Of a stretch of 64,000 bases of DNA, positions 11,881-24,539 are shown in pieces. The position numbers were made by a program, and so were the translations under genes. Source of the stretch: Certhia americana. Taxonomy: Eukaryota > Chordata > Aves > Passeriformes > Certhiidae. The notes beneath the pieces were generated by a model. That model saw only the letters and a list, made by a program, of their open reading frames with translations. It was not told the DNA's origin and did not search any database. The stretch's first letter is position 1. Every line of letters starts with the position of its first letter. Where the stretch lies: contig CM031869.1 in assembly GCA_018697195.1 (NCBI GenBank), positions 15,675,581-15,739,580 on the forward strand, read 5' to 3'.

Positions 11881-14589
11881 TGACAGTAGGTTCGCTGTTG
11901 CCAGGGGCTGCTGAAGGGCAACCAGGCAGGTCTGAGCGAAGTAGGGACTAAAGGCTTTGAATTATTTTCTGTCATTAATAACTCTGAACTAAGCACTGCA
12001 AATTCATGTGAAAGCCATCTCTGCTTTCATGCATGCGAACAGTTTGGGTTGTGGATAGATCTGCTGTGATCAGAGGCGCATTCTATCTTAAAAAAAAAAA
12101 AAAGTTGGCTTCTGAGCTTCACCTGTCAATAAAAGTCCTGGAAAATGAGTCCTTGCAGGCTTCTGCAAGGCCATATGTAACTTATCTTGTCCAATGCAAG
12201 TCTCTAATTGGCGGTTTAAAGTCATTTAAAAAAAAAGAATCTGTTAACGGTCAGTCTATTTTTAGTTTAAAGATGGACTTTATATGGTCATAAAGTAAAA
12301 TTCCTAGCTTAATTATGGGAATCAAAGTACATTGGCTTAATTGCACAAAGAACTGCACACAAGGGTGCAGAGAGGACACACTTTACGAGTGATTATCTGC
12401 AGATGAAATACTATATGGAGCAACAAGTGGGGGCATTCCAGGCTCCAGAAAGCATCCTGAGGCCAGAACTGCTGAGCTGCTGGAGGAGAGATGGCATCAA
12501 ATCCTCTGCAGGTGGTCGGGGTTCATTCCCACCACAGCACTGGCAGCCCTGCCTTGTATTTGTGGAGAGTTGAAACTGGATGGGATTAAAGGGGTGATTT
12601 ATAACCAAAGCCTTGGTTGAGGAGTTGATTTGTGTTCTGGAGAAGCAGCTGTGGGAGAATGATGAGGATTCTCATCATTGAATGGCAGAGGATTTGGTGA
12701 TGGGAAATACAAGCTCACAATGATTAGGAGCTCCATCAAACTATTTCCTTGTTGATTGGACACACAGACCTTGAAAGGTATCAGAGTGCTTGGGGCAAGC
12801 CTAAGGCTGTCATTCTTGAAGCTGAGATACCTGGGAAGCTAAATTGGGTGTCCAGGATGGAGGCAGAATTTAGGACGTGACAGTACCTCTTCCCAAAGTC
12901 AGTGTGTGTGCCTGGGAAAAGGCTGGGACAGGGAAGTGACATGAGGAGCTGTGACTTCACAGCCTTTCCACGTCAGCCCAGGTGTCCCCAGCCCTGTGGC
13001 ATGGGAAGTGGACAGGGTTTGGGGAGGACAGAGTGAGCACAGCTGGTGGGGGGCTGAGGCTGGGAGCAGAGCTGTGTGCCCAGGAGGGACTGGGCTGGAG
13101 TAAGGAATGGGCACATCTGCACAGCAGCGTGGAAACAGGAGACAAAAACGGTTGTTGAAGATTGCTTGGTGGTGAAAAAAGACCTCAGCACAGCTGGTCT
13201 GATTGAATCATGGTGGGGGTGATGGAAATCAATAAGATACTTCATTACCTGCCATTGTAGCAGGTATGTTAGGTGATAAAGGAAGAACACTACATCTAAA
13301 AGGTTGCTGTAAAATCTGAGGAAATTGGAGTACTGACGACCAAACAGCCACATTTATGCTGGATATAAATTCTGTATTTTAATGACATGGAGGTATTAGG
13401 AAGTTTTCTATTCCGCACAAAAGGAAAGTTGAGGATTTCATGAGCCTTGGGAGAAAACCAGGCTCATGCATCTTCATAAACCTGTTAGAAAAAGGAAGTT
13501 CCATTATGACCATGCTATCTGGCCAGATTGTTTGGGAAGGAACTGGCTAACATTTTGGTGAGCAAACATCTTGTTTTACTGAAAGGATCAGTTTTTGTAA
13601 CAGCCTGATCTAGAGTTATCCTTTGTTTAGGACTAAAACATAAGAACTGATTCAAGATACAATTATTGTTGAGTTGATAAGTAGCAGTGACCACCTGGGA
13701 GTCACTGAATTGCAGGTTCAGCATTCTCAGGGGTAGAAGGTGCTGAACTAAAAATGAGTCGAGTGTTCCAAAATATTGCAGGGGAGAATAGCAGAAAAAT
13801 TAAGTCCTTGGACTTACCATAGATACATGAGAAGGTTACTGGCATCCAGGTGAAGCAGAACTCTGTCATGAAAGAGCAAACAACCCTAAAACTGTTGTTA
13901 AAAATAGTTATAAAGGACAGGACTTGTGGAGTTCAGGAAGATTCCACCAGAATCTTCCACAGAAGTCCAGCTCTTAAGGATCAGACTGGAAGAACCATGT
14001 GGTAGGGCAGGTAACCATGATCTGAAAATGAAGCAGTTTAGGAGGGGCCTTGCAGAGCTGGGGGCTTTGGGGAGCTAATTCTGTCTGAGGGACATCAGAG
14101 ACAGGGCTGGGGAGAAAATCTGGCTGTGCAGGACTGAAGACAAACTTCATTTCCTGCACTGCCTCATGCCACTGAAGTGACTCGCCCATGTCATTCTGGA
14201 GCACAGGGAATGTTTGAGAGCCTGCTGTCCATCACCTCAGCCTTTTGGGTGAGATAAGAAACCTTCCTCTGAAACTCAAGCGAGGCAGAAATGCTGGAGC
14301 AAAGTAGGAAGTTGGAGTGGAGGAGCAACAGGTCTATCAAAGGGTTTTTTAAAAGTTTGGGACTGAAACACTTCAAGGTACTAACAACAACAGGGCTGTT
14401 GAAAAAGAGCTTAGTATTCTCCATGACTAGATAACATCCAAATGTCAGGTTGTTCTTTTTTTTGATTAAAGTATTAATCGGGGCACTGGGAATTGCAGAT
14501 CAGCAACCCTGAACTCCAGTTTGAGAAGGAGAAACTGAAGTGTTGTAGCTCTTCAGTGTGTGAGAGGTGTAAAGCAACATATTTCCTGC

Positions 14590-14650
14590 AGAGAAAGGGA
14601 GTTGGACCAGGTGACCCCTTCCAACCAAATTGATTCTTTGATTCTATGAT
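14590..14650 (+). mobile_element. CR1 LINE 3' end remnant
   Basis: The sequence shows the CR1 3' signature in order: GAGAAAGGGAGTTGGACCAG, then GTGACCCCTTCCAACC, then octamer-like ATTCTTTGATTCTATGAT. Only about 60 bases are certain. It is the only CR1 fragment I see in the first 24.5 kb. Confidence 0.85.
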
Positions 14651-15899
14651 CAGTCTGGTTTGCTGGGGCACCTACCAGTATGTCTGAACACATTGACCAA
14701 TAGCAGGATAAAAAATAGGCTTGTAATGAGAAGAGAAATACCACAGAGTCCTTTGGTTGCAACTGATATTTGTCATTCGGGCAGCAAAAGGTAGACTAAA
14801 GTCTAGTTAATTAGGCTGCATCTTCAGCCTTTGAGCAAATGAGTTCCATTCAATGGTTTCATTAAACCCAAAGTTGCTGGGTGGAGAAATACTGATTTTC
14901 ATGGAACTTTTCTGGTGGACGCTGCAAAGTCCAGGTTGCAAAGTCTGGTCTGAGAGGAGAGACAAACCCAGAATACTGGGTAATCTGGCATCTAGATTTC
15001 TTCTGTAAAGCAACACCTCCAGTTCAAATTGATGCCTTGAGCTGGACTTGCAGGTCTGCCAGATCCCAGAGTGTGCCTCAGCAGCTGATATTGTGGACTT
15101 GTTCTGTTTTCTTTTCTTTTCACTGAGAAAAAACTCAGATGTCTTGATTTTTATAATGAGCAGAAAGGGAAGGAGTAGCGACAGAGGTCTGGGCAGCATC
15201 TTCCAGCTCTTGCCTAGGTCTGTCCTTGAGGGAGGATTGTTGGTGTGTGCACATCCAGACCTGTGTTACCTCTCTTCCCAAGAGACCCAGGAGAACCCAC
15301 AGGGAACTGGGGTCAGCCAGAGCAAACTTTTGCTGCTTTGGCTTAGTTTTAGGCTTCTTAAAAGTCCAGGAGTCATGGCAAATACCCTGACTTCCCCCAC
15401 CTTCCCTGCCTCCAGTAGATCATGGTACCAAAGAGTGAGTGCTTTGATAAGTCATTGGAGTTTGTAACAAAAGCAGGATAACTGCAGGCACCGTGAGGCT
15501 TTCAGCCAGAGTTTATGTTTAAAGACAAGGAGCAGAGTGGTTGGATTATGCTGGAGAAGTGACCCCAGCCTGCCTGTGGCTGGAAAATTGAAAAGAGCAT
15601 AAGGTTTGATGCTGTGAGCATGGGGCTTACCCTGGGACATAGGAGGCAACAGGCAACAGGGGAAAAAGAAAAAAAGCAATTTTTAACACTCCATCAGTAC
15701 GCCAGGCTGTAAGTAAATTGTTCATTCAGGAAGAAGAGCTCAGATTCTGGTAGCAGAACAGATGAAGTGAATGAGTGTAGCCTGCCTCAGGAATCCTGCA
15801 CATTCCAGGTGTAGGTGCAGGTCTGTGAGGCTGCTGAGCAGGAGCTCCTCTGTACCACAGCTCTTTAGACCCCCTCAGTGTCCCTGTGCTGCTCTCCCT
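14651..15899. other. Intergenic DNA, nothing recognised
   Basis: I see no coding, RNA or repeat feature here. The short frames on both strands (for example 14807-15199 on minus and 15048-15467 on +) have no recognisable domain. Confidence 0.5.
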
Positions 15900-17620
15900 G
15901 ATAATCAAGTGGTTGTCACTGGCACAACCTTTGTCCCTACCCCTAGAAATCCATTAGATTGCTCACTTCTAGTTAAATTATACCAGCTGACTTTGAAGTA
16001 CTCAATATAAAACCGTTGTGGTATGCTTGCATGGTAGTTATTTGATGTAAGACAACAATTTCTTGTGCTCTCTCTTTAGGACTTTGGGCTTCGAGTTTCA
16101 CTGGGGTGTGTTGTATGTACCCAACTGCACAGGATCAGGCCCATCTCTGTTTTAAAATGTATTTCACATCTGCGATTAGAAATGTTCTAGGAAACAAATT
16201 AGAAGATGAGTTGTCTGTCACAGGCTCAGATGATCATAGCGACTTGTGCTAAAAGGCTCCGTCCTCGTAGAGACCTGCACGGCTGCTTTGTGTAACTGCT
16301 GTCAGAGCTCTGGCGTTCTGGTAATAGTGTTTTTTAATAAATGTACTGAGTATACTCACCTTTAAATCCTGTTAGGTACCGATAATTATCGCTGGTATTC
16401 TGTACATTAGCTCTGTACTAGCATTCACATTGGACTAGGCTTAATAGCGTGAGCGTCAAAGATGACTCGAAAAAGGAAAATTAATTTATACCCTTTTCGT
16501 GTGGTTCTACCCCGTGTAGTGGGTGGTTTGTAGAAGTACCAGAAGTGCTACAACTCTCTTCCCCTTTATACTTGCTGTGATTCTCTGCAGCAGAACATAC
16601 AGATTGAAGTCTGGTTTTCCATCCTTTGGGCACACTGAGATATTATCATGGTGAGGTCCATGGAAATATCCAGACAAGCTAGACCCTCACGCAGAGATAA
16701 GGCATCTTTTCCATTTGGTTCTTTTTTTTATTTTTTTTTTTTTTCTTCTCCTGTCTATCCTCCAAGTTTTTGTTGGTTTTTTTGTTTGGGGTTTTTTTTT
16801 TTTTAATGTAAAAAAGATATTCCCTCATCTGTCAGTGCAACATCCTCTAGGATATTTGTGATCTTCCAGGAAAGGTAGACGGGACTGGAATAACTAATGC
16901 CAAAAATTGCCCACAGCAAGGGAGGGAAATCCTTGTTTTCAAGGCAAACCCCATCCAACTTTTTTCAGCACACCACAAGGGTATAAATCCCAACTTTTTC
17001 TTTTCCAGGTGATCTTTAAGGCCAAGTAGCAGAGGGCAGGGTTTTGCCCTCCAGTGGGGTTCCGGTGCTGTGTGGCATCTGCGCTGTCCCGCAGGTCTGA
17101 GCCCCGGCACCCCGGCATTTAGGGAGCTCCGTGGGGCTGGCTTTCACCGTGTCCTCAATTTGGATCCCCAGGGCAGAAAAATTAGGACTTTCTCAGTTAA
17201 AGTAAAAACCAAAAGTGAAGCAAAATCTCTGGAGAGTTGTGTTTCCCCACAGCAGTGACGGCCCCTCAGCACCCACTTCTGTTCAGCCAGGACGCCCGGG
17301 TCAGTCCTGCTGGGTTTTTAGCCATCTTGACCTCATGTTTGCAAATATTATTGGTAATATAATGCTCTATGTACAAATGTCTGTGTGGCTCATGTGTATG
17401 TTTCTGTGGTTCAAGTCAGCCACAGACTTCTGGAATTTCATTGTACTTTGGTTAAATGTTGGACTTTTAACTCTTCTACTGTATGGCTTCTTGATTTCTC
17501 TTGTCCAATGTGGACCAACTCTATTTTTGGAAATAAATAAGCATGTAAATAAAATGAATGGGTTTATGCCACTTACAAGAAAATGCTTTATTTAAAATAT
17601 ACACTCAGTCTTGTATATTT
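15900..17620 (+). other. AT-rich UTR-like block ending in clustered AATAAA signals
   Basis: This block is richer in AT and in TTTTAA/TGTAAA motifs than its flanks. It ends in two AATAAA hexamers (17532-17537 and 17548-17553), the second overlapping a Pumilio-type TGTAAATA at 17544-17551. That arrangement is typical of a 3' UTR end. IGIP, a short intronless gene next to PURA in mammals, would be expected around here or further right, but I could not match its reading frame. Alternatives are a distal PURA 3' UTR or unrelated AT-rich DNA. Confidence 0.35.
17532..17553 (+). promoter_or_regulatory. Two AATAAA signals with overlapping Pumilio-type site
   Basis: AATAAA occurs at 17532-17537 and 17548-17553, and TGTAAATA (the Pumilio consensus TGTANATA) at 17544-17551. 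They also lie inside an 86-codon open frame (17338-17595), which argues that the frame is UTR rather than coding. Confidence 0.4.
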
Positions 17621-19399
17621 TATGGTATCTCAGGGAGCAGCAGAAGCTCAGGCCCCAGCAGCCTTGTGCTGAGATACCATATTATGTACAATTCACTCCC
17701 AAGTGCTTTTGGAAGCACACTTCCCATCTCCTGAGCCAAACCCCCCGTAGGACCAGCCTTGAGGAGGAGGGAGGGGGGAATCCAGAAACACATAGTTTAA
17801 GGGGAGTAAAGGAAACAAACACGACTTTCCTCTCAACACAAGGCTTCTGGTTTGAGGTGTTCAGGTGCCACAGACACTGCCGGGTGCAGGGATGCCATGG
17901 GTCGGTTCTCAGCTCCTGCCTGGGAGCACGTGGAGATCAGGAGCACGATGACATCTTTTTTTTTATTATTATTTTTATTTTTTTTTTAAATTCTCCATAT
18001 AAACCAATATTTACCAGTAATCCTGTGTTTCTGTTTTTGTTTTTTGGCAGACTTTTACCAGTAAATATCGGTTTATTCCTGAAACCAGAAGCCCTAAACA
18101 TACCTTTGTTTATAAGGTCAGTTGGCATTTTGTCTCTCTCATTCCCCACTCCCCCCCAGTACAACGCAGCAGGTGCTTGAAAGGTACCGAGTTCTCTTTC
18201 TAGTTTTCCTGCTCTGCATCTCTGGGAACTGGAGCCCGCAGGACCTAGAGCCTTCTGTTGGTAATGTAGATCCGAGTTTACAAATTTTTCTTTTACCATT
18301 TTAAATCCTGCTTTTAAGGACAGAGGTGTTCCCGCCTGCCCACCAAGGGAACTGGTAGAAATCCCTAAATTGCTCCTCCTCTCCAAAGCCTGCGGGTAGG
18401 TCTCTCACTAGCATCTTCAGGCTTGGGGCTGAGGACGTAATTTATCCCAAAATATACACTAAAAAACTGCCATTTCTGGTTTATCATGAGCAGGACTGGG
18501 GGAGGGAAGGGTGGGAAAGGAGTTTGAAACTTACTTTTCTCCCCCTTTTTTCCTAGAAAGCAAATGTGACATGGGGAGGAGGGAGAGAATGTGAACGTGG
18601 CCCTTCCTAAACTCATTGTAAACTCCTCCTCCGAGGCTGGGAAAAAGGGCAAGTGAAAGATCTGATCCTTAAAAGGACATCACTGGGTGTCTGAGACCCC
18701 AAAAGCAGCTGGCAATTTTTAACGACTCAAATTGCTTATGGTTTATCCCGAGACAAATTGACTTGGGAGTGTTGAAGCCTCCTTTTTCCCCACAAGTATT
18801 TGCCACCCAAACACCGCACGTTTTGTTAATGCCCCAGAAACAGAGAACCTGATGAGGGATAGAAAATGAGTTGACTCCACAGTCACGGCCAATTCTTTTC
18901 TCTCAAGTAAACAAAATTTAAAAAAAGAAAAGAACAAAAAAAACCCCCAAAAACCAACCCCAAACTAAAGTCCATCCCTGACCCTCCCAAAAAAACCCTC
19001 CGAAAAAAGCAAGTCAAAGAGGATCTCAAATGCCCAGTCTGGTTTTTGTTGTACGTGGTTGACGAGGGTGTTTTTGGCATAGCTGCAGCCCAACTATGTC
19101 CCTTTAAGGAGCACCGTGGCTCGTTTCCTCCTCACAAACCCCGAGCTGAGGGTTTTGCCGTTCCTGAGAGCAGATCAAAGCTCCTGCAGCCTTAGTTGGA
19201 GTCCAGAATGAGGGGAGCCCTTCCAGCTGTGCACTTTGAGCTGAAAACTACCTTTCCTCCCCTTTTGCAGCCTGGGTGGTTCTGATTGCTGGCAGTTCTG
19301 TAATACAACCTTAATCTGAGCAGTTGAGGCTGGTCCTACCTTATCTTCAGACGTCTTGCGGAGGACTCCTGTTACCAGTTTGGTACTCAAAAGCTACAC
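17621..19399. other. Intergenic DNA with a small inverted repeat
   Basis: I see no gene here. T-rich and A-rich tracts occur at 17955-17990 and 18915-18950. An imperfect 14-base inverted repeat pairs 18001-18014 with 18061-18074. Confidence 0.5.
18001..18074. repeat. Imperfect inverted repeat
   Basis: AAACCAATATTTAC (18001-18014) pairs with GTAAATATCGGTTT (18061-18074), one mismatch in 14, with a 46-base T-rich spacer. The near-palindrome TTACCAGTAA is also present twice, at 18011-18020 and 18055-18064. Confidence 0.7.
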
Positions 19400-19761
19400 C
19401 CCACCATCAGAAGTCACTTTTTGGTTTTTTTCCAAAGGCAGTGATAGCTCACCCTCTCTAGCTCTTATGGAAAACCTGATAATTGCAATGCAACTTTCTA
19501 ATAAATTGTTCATATATTCATAATTCCGTTGCAATCCCAAATTGGAGAAGAGATCTGTTAAAGGTATATATTAGTCTAGATTTTTCTTATTGTAAATACT
19601 GTAATTTTATAATACTGTCAATATTTTATTAACTTAGAAATATTTAACAGAGTTTAATCTATGGTAGTTGATTTATTTATAGGTTTATGTTGCAGCCAAT
19701 TACATTCTAATGTAAGATTAACTTTCAGCATGTAAACTTTGAGTGGAATATATCTTTGGAA

Positions 19762-19793
19762 AGATTAAGAGAGGAAACTCTCACTCTTAATCT
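19762..19793 (+). repeat. Perfect 10-base hairpin
   Basis: AGATTAAGAG (19762-19771) is followed by a 12-base spacer and CTCTTAATCT (19784-19793). It lies in AU-rich, UTR-like sequence, so an RNA stem-loop is possible. Confidence 0.75.
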
Positions 19794-20653
19794 GTAGTAT
19801 TTATCCCCGATTCCCAGTTGGGAATTATTTAACAAAATATTAGGAGGTTTTGAGAGCTCCTGAATCTAATAACTGCAGTTGGATTTGAAAACTTGATTTT
19901 TGAGATGTACCTGACTCTTTGACCCTGTGAAAAAGTTTGTTTCAGCACCTTACCTCTCTAGCCCAGAAGTCTTTATTTTGAGCAAAGGGACACTGTCAGC
20001 TCAATTTTAGTTTCTTGCTTTGGGGAGGGGAGGGGGGAAAGAAACCGCAAAATGCAACCCCGTGGCACGCTCTTAGTAATTCCTTTTGGTCCAGAAGGGG
20101 AACGGCTCCTCTCCTGAGGCTTTGGGTCCCTGGCCGGAGCACCTGCAGCCGGGCAGGGCGAGGCTCTGGCCGCCCCGCGGGGTCTCGGCAGCCCCGGGGG
20201 TCCCGCAGCCCCGCCGGCCCCAGCCCCGGCCGCACTCGGAGCTCGGGCAAAAGTGCACAGAGTCTCAAACTTGACTTGATTTTTTTGACCAAAGCGTTTG
20301 CTTTTGAAAAATTGAAATCTCTCTCTCTCTTTTCACCTGATGGTGTCCCTTTAGCATCATAAAGATGTTCATGTTCTCTGAAAACCGTGAGAAGTGATTT
20401 TCTTTTCAAGGCAGGGGAGAATTGGTCTGTCATGTGTTTGCAACGCAACTTGCATAAAAATACCAAAAATATCTTGAGGGTTTTCACAGGCGTTGGTATT
20501 TTTTGAGTGTAAAAGTTAATCTTGATTAGAGATGTGCCAATCTTTACTGCTTTCCTGTAGTGTTGTTACACTTAGGCATTTCAGTTCACTTACAAATATA
20601 TACTGTAACAGTATACTTTGTACAGATTTATTTAAAATTTATTTGAAAACTGA

Positions 20654-20675
20654 AATAAAGTAGGCAGAAAATAAA
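20654..20675 (+). promoter_or_regulatory. Paired AATAAA signals
   Basis: Canonical hexamers lie at 20654-20659 and 20670-20675 after about 100 bases of AT-rich sequence. Together they suggest a transcript end on the + strand. Confidence 0.35.
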
Positions 20676-21300
20676 GATATTTATTTTTCATTTGACTATG
20701 TAAGAAGGTATCATTCTTTTGGTTTTAGTGCACTGGTGTACCAAGCCTCAGAACCACTGCTTTCTCCAGCTCATAGGATGCTTTTCCAGACTGTGGATAC
20801 GTGTATGTGTACTGCTGTGTTGATAAGTAAATGCCAACGATGGAGTTCGTTGCTTTTATACATCCCAAAGAGAAGTTCTCCACCGTTCACTGTCTGTTTT
20901 CTGACCGAAAAGGCGTGTGTTTGTGAACAGTGTTCACGCCAGCTCTGCCATCCCACCCTCACATCAGCTCACACCAATGCCAGGATGGGAGGAGTTGCCT
21001 GCATACCTTCCCCAAAACACCCCGGGCCGCAGTGGCATCGTCAGGGAGCAGTTCAAACCTGTGTCCTTTGGGCTTTGTGTAAAGCAAATGCAGAACAAGA
21101 AAAATCGAGATGTTAAATCCATTAGAAAACCAATTCCTTATTGTACAGTAGTATGGAGATCTCTAGTCAACCTGCCATTAATAATAGATTCTTATTTTTT
21201 GAATGATCTATTTAAAAGAACAGCAAGCATTGTATTTGCTAGTAAATCTGAAGTGTTTACATGGAATTACTAAATAAATTATTTGATCTAAGATGGCTCT

Positions 21301-24300
21301 TATCAGTGCTGATTTTTAATAATGGAAATTCGGTTTGGCAGCTGCTTTTTTAGTTCGTGCTGTTCTTTAATATCTTCCAAAGCAGGTTTGGGGGTTTTTT
21401 TTGGTTTTTTTTCCACTGCATCCTTGTGGTTCAAATTCGGTCCTGAGGAAGAGGCAAACCACGCCTCTCCGTGCAAGGCCTGACAGGAATGCTAGCTCAC
21501 ATTTTCCAACCCCTTCCATGAGGCTTTCCCTTCACATGCCAAACAGCTCAGCAGGATGCTCTGAGCCCAAAGCCCTGCAGCACTCACTGCTGCTCACCTG
21601 CAGTTCTCACCGGGCTGAGCCCTGGGGCTGGACACACTGGATGGGGGTTTTTAGCAGAAAGCTCTGGGATAGAAGTAGAACATCCTCCTGTGAGGTAACG
21701 AGTTGTCACACTCAGTCCCAGCAAGGCTTGGTCCTGCTTCCTGCCGTTCCAAGGCTGCTGGAACATCCTGTGCTCCCGGCTCAGGGCCCGTGGGGCTGCG
21801 GGCACTCGCCAGAGGCTGAAACAGATGAGGGCTTTGGATCACCGGCAAGGCAAAGGCAAATTCCGGGGCTCTCAGCCCTTCCAAGCCTCAAGGGCCGCTC
21901 TCTGACGTGGGGGAGCTGGCTGTGCAGCCCCCAAATCTCCCCGGAGCTCCGGGGGTGGAGGATGCCCTGATGCTGCCCTGCCCTGGTGCTCCCACCCGGG
22001 GTGGAGGGGCTGCAGGTGGACAGCGGCAGGAGGGAGAGGCTGGATGCAGAAATCCCTGTCCCCGGAGCAGCAGAAGAGCAAGCAGGCGTTGCAAATGCCG
22101 AGTCTGGCCACACCGTGTCCCCCTCTAAGCGCCGCAGAAGCTGCTTTTCTGCCGGGCGCTCAGACCAGGGGAAAATGAAACTATCAATAATGCACCTGTC
22201 CCCGCATTCCCCGCTCCCAGCCTGGCGCGGACGAGCGCTGAGTCACCCCATGTTTAATTCAACGCTCTCAGCGCCAGAGCCCTGGCTACAAAGCCATCCA
22301 GCGCTTACATTATGCACTAGCTGAAATTTTTGTTGGACGTGGATTTTACGCTTCATGTTCAGGGCAGGATTTCCGTCCCACCCCACAATGGCTGGGGAGG
22401 GGGGAGCCCTCTATGGACAGTGTCTCCTCCAGCCTTCCCCTGCCCCTTCGCTCTCCTCTTTTCCTCACTGGTTTGGAGAGGTTTGAGATATCCATCCCTG
22501 GGCCCTGCAGCACTATCCCAGCTCTCCCTGGGCTTTTCACTGCAGCAGCTCACCCATCAGACCACACTGATTCCACTGGAAACTATTCTGCTCTTGCTTA
22601 CTCCTCTGAATAGCATATTTACACACATCTCTATCTCCTTTGTGAGCTAGCCCATGGTTATGAGCAGTATATTCCTAGAAATTTGCTTTCTGGTTTGGGG
22701 GGAATTGAGCACACTGATGAAATGGCTCCATTTGTCTGAGTAAAACATGAGGAAACCTATCTGGGCCAGATGCTTCTTTAAGCTGATTCCCACTGGCCAA
22801 TGGTTGGTCCTTGAGAAGAAGCAGGAAACAGCTGCCCTACACCTTGCCAAGCCATGAAAGGCCCTTATTTTGGAAGAGAATACTCCCTCTAGCTTAATTT
22901 CCCACTCCAAACACTCTCTTTATAGCACACGGGAACGACCCCCAGCATTGATCCTGCTGCCTCTCATGTCTCCACTGCTCATTTTAATGCTTAAAGCAAA
23001 AACCAAACTGAAATGTCAGACAAAAACTCCGGTCACAAAGTTTTGGGGTTAGTAATTGCTCAAATTTGTTTTCATTGGATGGGGCAATGCTCCAGTAACT
23101 CAGATATGGAGCATCCTGAGCTGGCCTTGCCTCACAGGATGGCTCCCAACCAAAGCAATTCCTTCCATGCTGGTTTGGTTGGCATTGCAGAGAACCTGTG
23201 ACTTTTCTGGGAATTGGCTGAAGTAGGTTATTCAAGATAAAAAGAAATGCCCCAGGGTGGCATTCCTGACCTAGGGAAACAGAGAAGTTATTTTTGCTTC
23301 TTCCAGCACTGCTGCTCACATGGAGAAGTGACTCAAAAGCCAACTGGTAGCTGCCCAATCCTTCCCAGTCCTGCCACGCAGGTGTTGGGAATAGAGACTG
23401 CTCTGGATTTCCAGGAATGCATATTTGCAATGAAGAGGCACAGACATGGACTTGATCCATCTCCTAAGAACTTCCCTTTCAACCCAGCAGAGCATGGGAA
23501 CTGTGAGAGGAATACTTGGATTATTTTGTCCTGGATTTGTTTCTGCAAGTCTAAAATACAGAGATGCTGAAAGTGAGGAATTTTATAACATAGCCAACAT
23601 TCAAGTTGTCCCTGGGCAAGGACAGAGGGTGATTTCTTCTGCCAGGGAAGGAGGAAGGCAGCGTGACTCTTGGGGAGCCATTGCTCTGCAGCCCCTGGGC
23701 GTGCTGGGACACAGACGGGGCCAGAGCCTTTGGGGGCAGCTGCCTGTGCCCAGGGACTCCTGGGGAAACTGTCTCCATGAGGAGCCAAAGCTCAGTGCCA
23801 AGGGATGCCTGGAAGAGCTTGACCCTGACAAGGATGCCCTGGGAGAGCCATAAACACAGTGAGAAAGAGGAGGGGGACTGGTTTTGAGCAGCAGAACCCA
23901 GCTCAGCCCTACTGACCCTACAACAGACTCTTGCTTCCCTGCACATCCCTTCGCTCTTCCTCCCAGAAGTGTCTCCCTGAGCCACCCTGCATCCATTACA
24001 GTCAGAGCAAACATTTCCAGGACTGACCACAAGGACTGAAGCATACTAAAACTGGAAGCAGGAGATGCCCAAAGTGCCTCTCCCTACCCTGCCATGGGAG
24101 ATGGATGGTAACAACAGCTGTAATGTCCAGCACAGCTTGCAGCCCACAAGGATTCCCAGCTGAGGCTGTTCATCTTGGTCATGGAATGCACCTGCAGTGT
24201 ATTTCCCAGGAATGGTCATGAAAAAGCACCTTGCCAGCCTTTGCATGCTGCACTGGCTGAGGGGTGGAACAGCATCCTGACCATCACAAGGGCAGTCGAT

Positions 24301-24539
24301 GGCCCAGTGTAGTGCTGGGCTCCTGTAAGCACAGGAGGAGCTGCTCCACCCCAGAGCAAGCAATTCCTGCTCTTAGAGGGTGCCTAAAGCTTTTCTGAGT
24401 GAGGGAAGTCAGATTTGCCCCCACCAGCTGGTGATGCTCCCCCTCACTTTGCCAATCAGTGAATCCCAAGATAATCCTATGCAGCTGAAAGATCCTGCTG
24501 CTCCCCCCCCAAAAAATAGCCTCTAACAGCAATAGAGCA
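21301..24539. other. Intergenic DNA, nothing recognised
   Basis: I see no exon or transposon. GC content rises at 21900-22140, where several frames stay open on both strands without any recognisable domain. Confidence 0.5.

Larger units (their letters stand above)
6511..14589. other. Non-coding region downstream of PURA
   Basis: I see no recognisable exon and no transposon body in these 8 kb. There is a T-rich tract at 7551-7601, an AATAAA at 11875-11880 following AT-rich sequence, and a stop-poor GC-rich stretch at 10165-10960 open in several frames on both strands. The longest frame there (258 codons, 10165-10941 on the minus strand) has no recognisable domain. The region could include extended PURA 3' UTR or regulatory DNA. 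Confidence 0.5.
19400..21300 (+). other. Second AT-rich UTR-like block with several AATAAA signals
   Basis: Most of this block is AT-rich, with TATTTATTTAT-type AU-rich elements near 19670, a TGTAAATA at about 19593, and AATAAA at 20654-20659, 20670-20675 and 21273-21278. A GC-rich island at about 20100-20250 interrupts it. The mix resembles 3' UTR DNA. Its position, about 20 kb right of PURA, fits IGIP or a long PURA isoform, but no matching reading frame was found. Confidence 0.35.

Noticed and set aside
20736..21116. Possible IGIP coding region
   Set aside because: A few residues (for example AVLIS) and the spacing of FS and CG in another frame loosely recall IGIP, but stop codons interrupt that frame and most residues differ. 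The resemblance is at chance level.
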